Shown piece after piece: positions 24,230 to 28,890 of a stretch of DNA of 28,890 nt (the first letter of the stretch is position 1; every line of letters starts with the position of its first letter). Source of the DNA: Gemmatimonadota bacterium (GTDB lineage: Bacteria; Gemmatimonadota; Gemmatimonadetes; Gemmatimonadales; GWC2-71-9). A program made the translations under genes and the position numbers. The stretch is from the NCBI GenBank assembly GCA_003220955.1, contig QHTW01000050.1:1-28890 (forward strand), given 5' to 3'. The notes below the pieces were generated by a model. It ran no database searches. It was given only the letters and a program-made list of their open reading frames with translations, and was not told the DNA's origin.

Positions 24230-24634
24230 ATGAAGGCAGGTACGAAGTTCGCTCTTGGCGCCGTGCTGATCGTCGGCTCCGTCGGCTATTTGATGGCGTC
24301 CGGGATCAAGCAGACGGGACAGTATTTCCTGACGCCCAGTGAGCTGGCGCAGCGCGTCTCGGCCGATCCGTCATTCTACGATCTCGGCCTGAAGGTCGGC
24401 GCGCGCGTCGTCCCCGGCACCGTGTCGAAGGAGATCGCGACGCAGACGCTGCGCTTTCATATCACCGATGGGACCGTCAACTATCCGGTCGTGTTCAAGG
24501 GACTTCCGCCCGACACCTTCACCGACTCCGTCGAAGTGGTCGTCGAGGGGCGACTGCAGCGCGATGGGGTGATTCACGCGACCAACGTGCTGGCGAAGTG
24601 CGGGTCGCGCTACGAAGCCGTCCCCAAGGCATAG
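24230..24634 (+). CDS. ccmE: Cytochrome c maturation heme chaperone CcmE, CxxxY type
   Basis: A 134-residue periplasmic heme carrier. An N-terminal anchor helix (KFALGAVLIVGSVGYLMASGI) is followed by the OB-fold body with the family segment YFLTPSEL. Strands include RVVPGTVSKE, LRFHITDGT, VVFKGLPPDTF and VVVEGRLQRDGVIHATNVLAKC. The heme-attachment position, usually His in HxxxY, is C124 in C-G-S-R-Y. CxxxY-type CcmE is known from some deltaproteobacteria and archaea and is still active in heme transfer. No ribosome site precedes the ATG at 24230, in keeping with the leaderless promoter. ccmF begins directly after its TAG. Confidence 0.92.
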   Translation: MKAGTKFALGAVLIVGSVGYLMASGIKQTGQYFLTPSELAQRVSADPSFYDLGLKVGARVVPGTVSKEIATQTLRFHITDGTVNYPVVFKGLPPDTFTDSVEVVVEGRLQRDGVIHATNVLAKCGSRYEAVPKA

Positions 24635-26658
<2,024 letters not shown>

Positions 26659-26662
<4 letters not shown>

Positions 26663-27276
26663 TCCGACGCTACGACGCTACGTTGCACGTCGACCGACGC
26701 GAGTTCCTGACGCTTGGTGCGGGGACTCTTCTTGGCGTCGTAGCGTCGTGGCGTCGTATAACGCTTCAAGGGCCGGATTCGCTTCCGGGAACGGGACCGT
26801 CAGGCCGCCTGTGGGACCCGGCTCGGGCGGGGAGGCCCCTCGAGCCCGTCACCGCCGCCGACAACGACGCCGTCATCCAGGCGATCGAGAAGCAGCTCCA
26901 CTGCACCTGCGGCTGCAATCTCGACGTGTACACCTGCCGGACCACGGACTTCACCTGCACGGTCAGCCCGGCGATGCACCAGCATGTTGTCGGGCTCGCG
27001 GAGCAGGGGATGACGGGGCAACAGATCATCGACCAGTTCGTGCGCGAGCACGGCGTCGCGATTCTCATGGCGCCGCCCAAGCGCGGATTCAACCTGGCGG
27101 GTTACTTCGTTCCCTCCCTGCTCATCGTCGCCGCGGGCGTGGTGCTGACGCTGGTGTTGCGCCGCTGGGCGCGGACCGCGGCGCCGGAGGCGGCCGCCCC
27201 CCGGCCGCTCGCCGCCGCCGGGACGCCCGAAGAGCTCGAGCGTCTGCGCGGCGAGCTCGATCGACTGTCGGTCTAA
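26659..27276 (+). CDS. CcmH/CycL-like thiol protein with possible Tat signal
   Basis: A 205-residue protein. The N-terminus holds DRREFLTLGAGTLLGVV, a twin-arginine-like export signal (R13-R14). The CcmH domain has LHCTCGCNLDVYTC (C82, C84, C86, C93) and C100 instead of the classic LRCxxCQ. AMHQHVVGLAEQGMTGQQIIDQFVREHGVAIL is the conserved CcmH helix region, and a membrane helix follows (about 137-155). CcmH reduces apocytochrome CxxCH cysteines for heme ligation. GTG at 26659 overlaps the ccmF stop; TTG at 26683 is an alternative start. Both sides of the signal are encoded by arms of a GACGCTAC-type inverted repeat. Confidence 0.82.
26665..26758. repeat. Inverted GACGCTAC repeats flanking the signal-peptide codons of the ccmH-like gene
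   Basis: The left arm CGACGCTACGACGCTACG (26665-26682) and the right arm (26734-26758, tandem GGCGTCGT/AGCGTCGT units) share at least 14 complementary bases. The arms lie within coding sequence, giving IRRYDAT on one side and GVVASWRR on the other. Confidence 0.6.
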
Positions 27277-27281
27277 CAGCC

Positions 27282-27797
27282 ATGCTCGAGTTGATCGCGG
27301 GAATCCTGCTCGCGGCAGGAGCGGTGTATTTCGTCCTGCGGCCGATCTTGCGACCCGAGATGACGGGAATCGGGAATCGGGAGTCGGGAAACGTGAGCGA
27401 GGGGGAGGATCCGGACGATGATTTCTCCTCACGGGCCGTTGCGCTGCGTGCGTTGAAGGAAATCGAGTTCGACCGCGCGACGGGCAAGCTCTCGGACGCG
27501 GACTACGACAACCTGAAAGCCAAATACACCACGGAAGCGCTGGTTGCCCTCCGGGCCGAACAGCCGGGAGCCGGGAGTCGGGAGACGGGAGGGATCGGCG
27601 CAGCGCCTTCTCCCGTCTCCCGTCTCCCGGTTCCCGCGTGTCTCACCCATGGTCCTCGTCCCGAATCCGAGGCCGCCTTCTGCTCGGAATGCGGCCGCCG
27701 CCTCGCGACCGCGCCCGGCTATTGCGCGCGGTGCGGCACGGGCCTCGAGCACGACGCCCACTACTGCCAGTCGTGCGGGGCGCGCGTCGCCGCCTAA
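27282..27797 (+). CDS. CcmI-like membrane protein with C-terminal double zinc ribbon
   Basis: A 171-residue protein in three parts. An N-terminal helix (MLELIAGILLAAGAVYFVL) is followed by a short CcmI-type segment (ALRALKEIEFDRATGKLSDADYDNLKAKYTTEAL) without its TPR domain. The C-terminal double zinc ribbon has CSECGRRLA, CARCGTGL and CQSCGARVA. Linkers on both sides of the CcmI segment are encoded by G-rich heptamer repeats (NRESGN; GAGSRETGG and SPVSRLPVP). CcmI normally binds apocytochrome tails; the zinc ribbon here would lie on the cytoplasmic side if the helix is oriented as in typical CcmI-like small proteins, but this is uncertain. ATG at 27282 follows ccmH by 5 bases. Confidence 0.65.
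   Translation: MLELIAGILLAAGAVYFVLRPILRPEMTGIGNRESGNVSEGEDPDDDFSSRAVALRALKEIEFDRATGKLSDADYDNLKAKYTTEALVALRAEQPGAGSRETGGIGAAPSPVSRLPVPACLTHGPRPESEAAFCSECGRRLATAPGYCARCGTGLEHDAHYCQSCGARVAA
27365..27388 (+). repeat. G-rich heptamer repeat in ccmI-like gene, copy A
   Basis: Four GGG runs separated by exactly four bases (AATC, AATC, AGTC), a perfect period of 7 and a textbook G-quadruplex pattern. It encodes GIGNRESGN in a linker between the membrane helix and the CcmI segment. Confidence 0.75.
27566..27635. repeat. Inverted pair of heptamer arrays in ccmI-like gene, copy B
   Basis: GGG runs at a 7-base period from 27566 to 27593 are followed after 18 bases by CCC runs of the same period (27612-27635). 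GGAGACGGGAG (27581-27591) pairs perfectly with CTCCCGTCTCC (27610-27620). It forms a strong in-frame hairpin between the CcmI-like segment and the zinc ribbon. Confidence 0.75.
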
Positions 27798-27807
27798 GCC
27801 AGCGCAC

Positions 27808-27837
27808 TTGACGGCGGGGCGTCAGCGGTCCTAGACT
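27808..27837 (+). promoter_or_regulatory. Promoter upstream of a leader hairpin
   Basis: TTGACG (27808-27813), 18-base spacer, TAGACT (27832-27837). Transcription would start near 27844, upstream of the terminator-like hairpin at 27863-27904 and of the response regulator gene at 27923. Confidence 0.5.
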
Positions 27838-27862
27838 GCGTACCCAGAAGGTGGGACTCCAA

Positions 27863-27904
27863 GCCCCGTTGCGCCCGCATCCGGCTCAACGGGGCATTTC
27901 TTTT
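27863..27904 (+). terminator. Rho-independent terminator or attenuator
   Basis: GCCCCGTTG (27863-27871) pairs perfectly with CAACGGGGC (27887-27895), followed by ATTTCTTTT. It would end the ccm transcript. Because the promoter at 27808-27837 lies before it, it could also attenuate the downstream regulator or release an RNA of about 60 bases. Confidence 0.75.
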
Positions 27905-27922
27905 GTGGAGCTTTGGGGGTTC

Positions 27923-28651
27923 ATGTCTTCCAACGTGCCGCTCCACCCCACGCCCTCCCGGATCAGGCTGCTGATCGCGGACGACCGCTGGGTCGTCCGC
28001 GAGGGCCTGAAGCGCATGATCGCGCAATGCGCCGGCATGAAGGTCGTGGGCGAGGCGGCAACGTCGGATGAGGTGCTCGAGCGCCTGCCATCCACCGAGG
28101 TGGACGTGATACTGTTGGACGCGTGGCTCGGCGGCCCCAAGACGCGGGGACTCATCCGTGAGGTGCGACGTCGCCACGCCGGCTGCCGGGTCCTCGTGTT
28201 GAACGTGCAAGGGCGAGATCCGGATGCCCTGCGGCTGCTGGGGACGGGCGCCGCGGGATACCTCGGCAAGGACCATTCGCGTGCGCAGCTCATTGACGCG
28301 ATTCGACAGGTCGTGCGCGGTGCCTCGTACGTGAGCCCATCGCTTGCCAGCAGGCTCATCTCCGACTTGAGAGGCGGGGGGAAAAGGCCGCGGCACGCGA
28401 CGCTCTCGGACCGGGAATATCAGGTGCTGTGCAGGTTCGGCTCCGGAATCCGATTCAAGCAGATCGCCGCCGAGCTCGGCGTGAGCCCCAAGACGGTGAG
28501 CACCTACCGGAGCCGGATCCTCGACAAGCTCAAGTTAAAGACCAATGCGGAGATCATCCGCTACGCGATCGAGCGCCGCCTCGTGTCCCGCTCGACGGCC
28601 GGGTTGCCGCGGCGTCAGAAAAGTCCGACAGATCGCTCGGCCGGACTCTGA
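27923..28651 (+). CDS. NarL/FixJ-type response regulator
   Basis: A 242-residue two-component regulator. The receiver (about 14-128) has acidic pair D20-D21 in IADD, the phospho-acceptor D66 in VILLDAWLGG and K116 in GYLGKD. The usual Thr/Ser switch residue in the VLVL(T/S) strand is N94. The LuxR-type helix-turn-helix is at about 165-222: LSDREYQVLCRFGSGIRFKQIAAELGVSPKTVSTYRSRILDKL. ATG at 27923 is preceded by GGAG (27907-27910). No sensor kinase is in the window. It has its own upstream promoter and leader hairpin, so expression may be attenuated. Confidence 0.9.
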   Translation: MSSNVPLHPTPSRIRLLIADDRWVVREGLKRMIAQCAGMKVVGEAATSDEVLERLPSTEVDVILLDAWLGGPKTRGLIREVRRRHAGCRVLVLNVQGRDPDALRLLGTGAAGYLGKDHSRAQLIDAIRQVVRGASYVSPSLASRLISDLRGGGKRPRHATLSDREYQVLCRFGSGIRFKQIAAELGVSPKTVSTYRSRILDKLKLKTNAEIIRYAIERRLVSRSTAGLPRRQKSPTDRSAGL

Positions 28652-28851
28652 CGAGGGCCGTCGTACTTCTTACGCCACTCACGCGCTGCGAATCACGTCG
28701 CGGCTCAGCGCCACCGCCTCACATCGATGCGCCCGGGCGTCGCCGCGTCCTTGCGACGTGGCGACAGAGCGTCGCGGCACCCGCCTTGCCATCCACGCGG
28801 AGCGTCCAAGCTCGCTCGGGTCCGCGACTCGAGAGAAGGAGGCTTACCGCG
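28652..28851. other. Intergenic region with a hairpin before the last gene
   Basis: No gene is seen. GTCGCCGCGTC (28739-28749) pairs with GACGTGGCGAC (28755-28765) over a five-base loop, allowing one G-U pair. There is no T-run after it, so it is more likely a leader or processed structure than a terminator. Confidence 0.4.
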
Positions 28852-28890
28852 ATGACCATTCGACTGAATACGGCGCTCGGCACCGGCCTG
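28852..28890 (+). CDS. Start of an unidentified protein, cut by window edge
   Basis: ATG at 28852 follows a very strong ribosome site AGAAGGAGG (28834-28842). Only 13 codons are visible (MTIRLNTALGTGL), too few to identify the product. The start resembles the N-terminal part of a signal peptide or membrane anchor, but this cannot be decided here. The strong ribosome site suggests high expression. Confidence 0.55.
   Translation, partial: MTIRLNTALGTGL

Noticed and set aside
27365..27635. CRISPR-like array
   Set aside because: The units are 7 bases long without spacers, lie inside one coding frame and have no cas genes nearby.

Overview
This is a high-GC bacterial window packed with short intergenic gaps and overlapping genes. 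It carries ordinary chromosomal functions: gyrB, ligA, folE, glpK, mtnA, tldD/tldE and cytochrome c maturation genes. There are no rRNA or tRNA genes, CRISPR arrays, phage genes or transposases. The gene set and signal-peptide style (secreted proteins cleaved before AQ, lipoproteins with Ig-like domains, a CcmI-like protein with zinc ribbons) fit Gemmatimonadota or a close relative. That placement is inference, because no rRNA is present.

Layout. 1-1250: the end of a SnoaL/DUF4440-like gene, dodecin, and a reverse two-gene unit (small membrane protein plus cupin) behind a good sigma70-type promoter. 1409-4580: a Na+/Ca2+-type exchanger divergent from folE, an SDR reductase and a degenerate methyltransferase-like protein. 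4577-7562 (reverse): TPR protein, Ig-like lipoprotein and long-chain acyl-CoA synthetase, joined by 4-base overlaps. 7615-10816: a phosphoribosyltransferase with the TldD/TldE protease pair. 10840-14186 (reverse): GAF protein, ligA, V4R protein. 14237-17720: secreted M24 peptidase, a reverse TPR protein and pyrimidine-nucleoside phosphorylase. 17733-21088 (reverse): dciA-gyrB, and an enoyl-CoA hydratase followed by a lipoprotein. 21261-24222: mtnA-glpK-LOG-like. 24230-27797: ccmE-ccmF-ccmH-ccmI-like. 27923-28651: a NarL-type response regulator, then the first codons of another gene.

Three themes stand out. First, three genes in 17.7-21.1 kb are disrupted as sequenced: gyrB (about 29 codons missing plus a frameshift), the hydratase (a short loss plus a frameshift near its C-terminus) and the lipoprotein (an in-frame TAG). 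Their clustering, and the essentiality of gyrB, make assembly error or a minor strain variant a serious possibility. Second, several dispersed repeat families lie in or at the ends of genes. They are a GCAGCATGCTGC palindrome that supplies TAG stop codons to both genes of two convergent pairs, a TCTAGACG octamer repeat, and a 7-bp-period G-rich repeat able to form G-quadruplexes inside coding sequence. Third, several promoters place the -10 box 6-8 bases before the start codon, so leaderless mRNAs look common.

The ccm cluster has a CxxxY-type CcmE together with a CcmH-like protein carrying a CxCxC motif and a possible Tat signal, and a CcmI-like protein ending in a double zinc ribbon. It is the most unusual pathway here.
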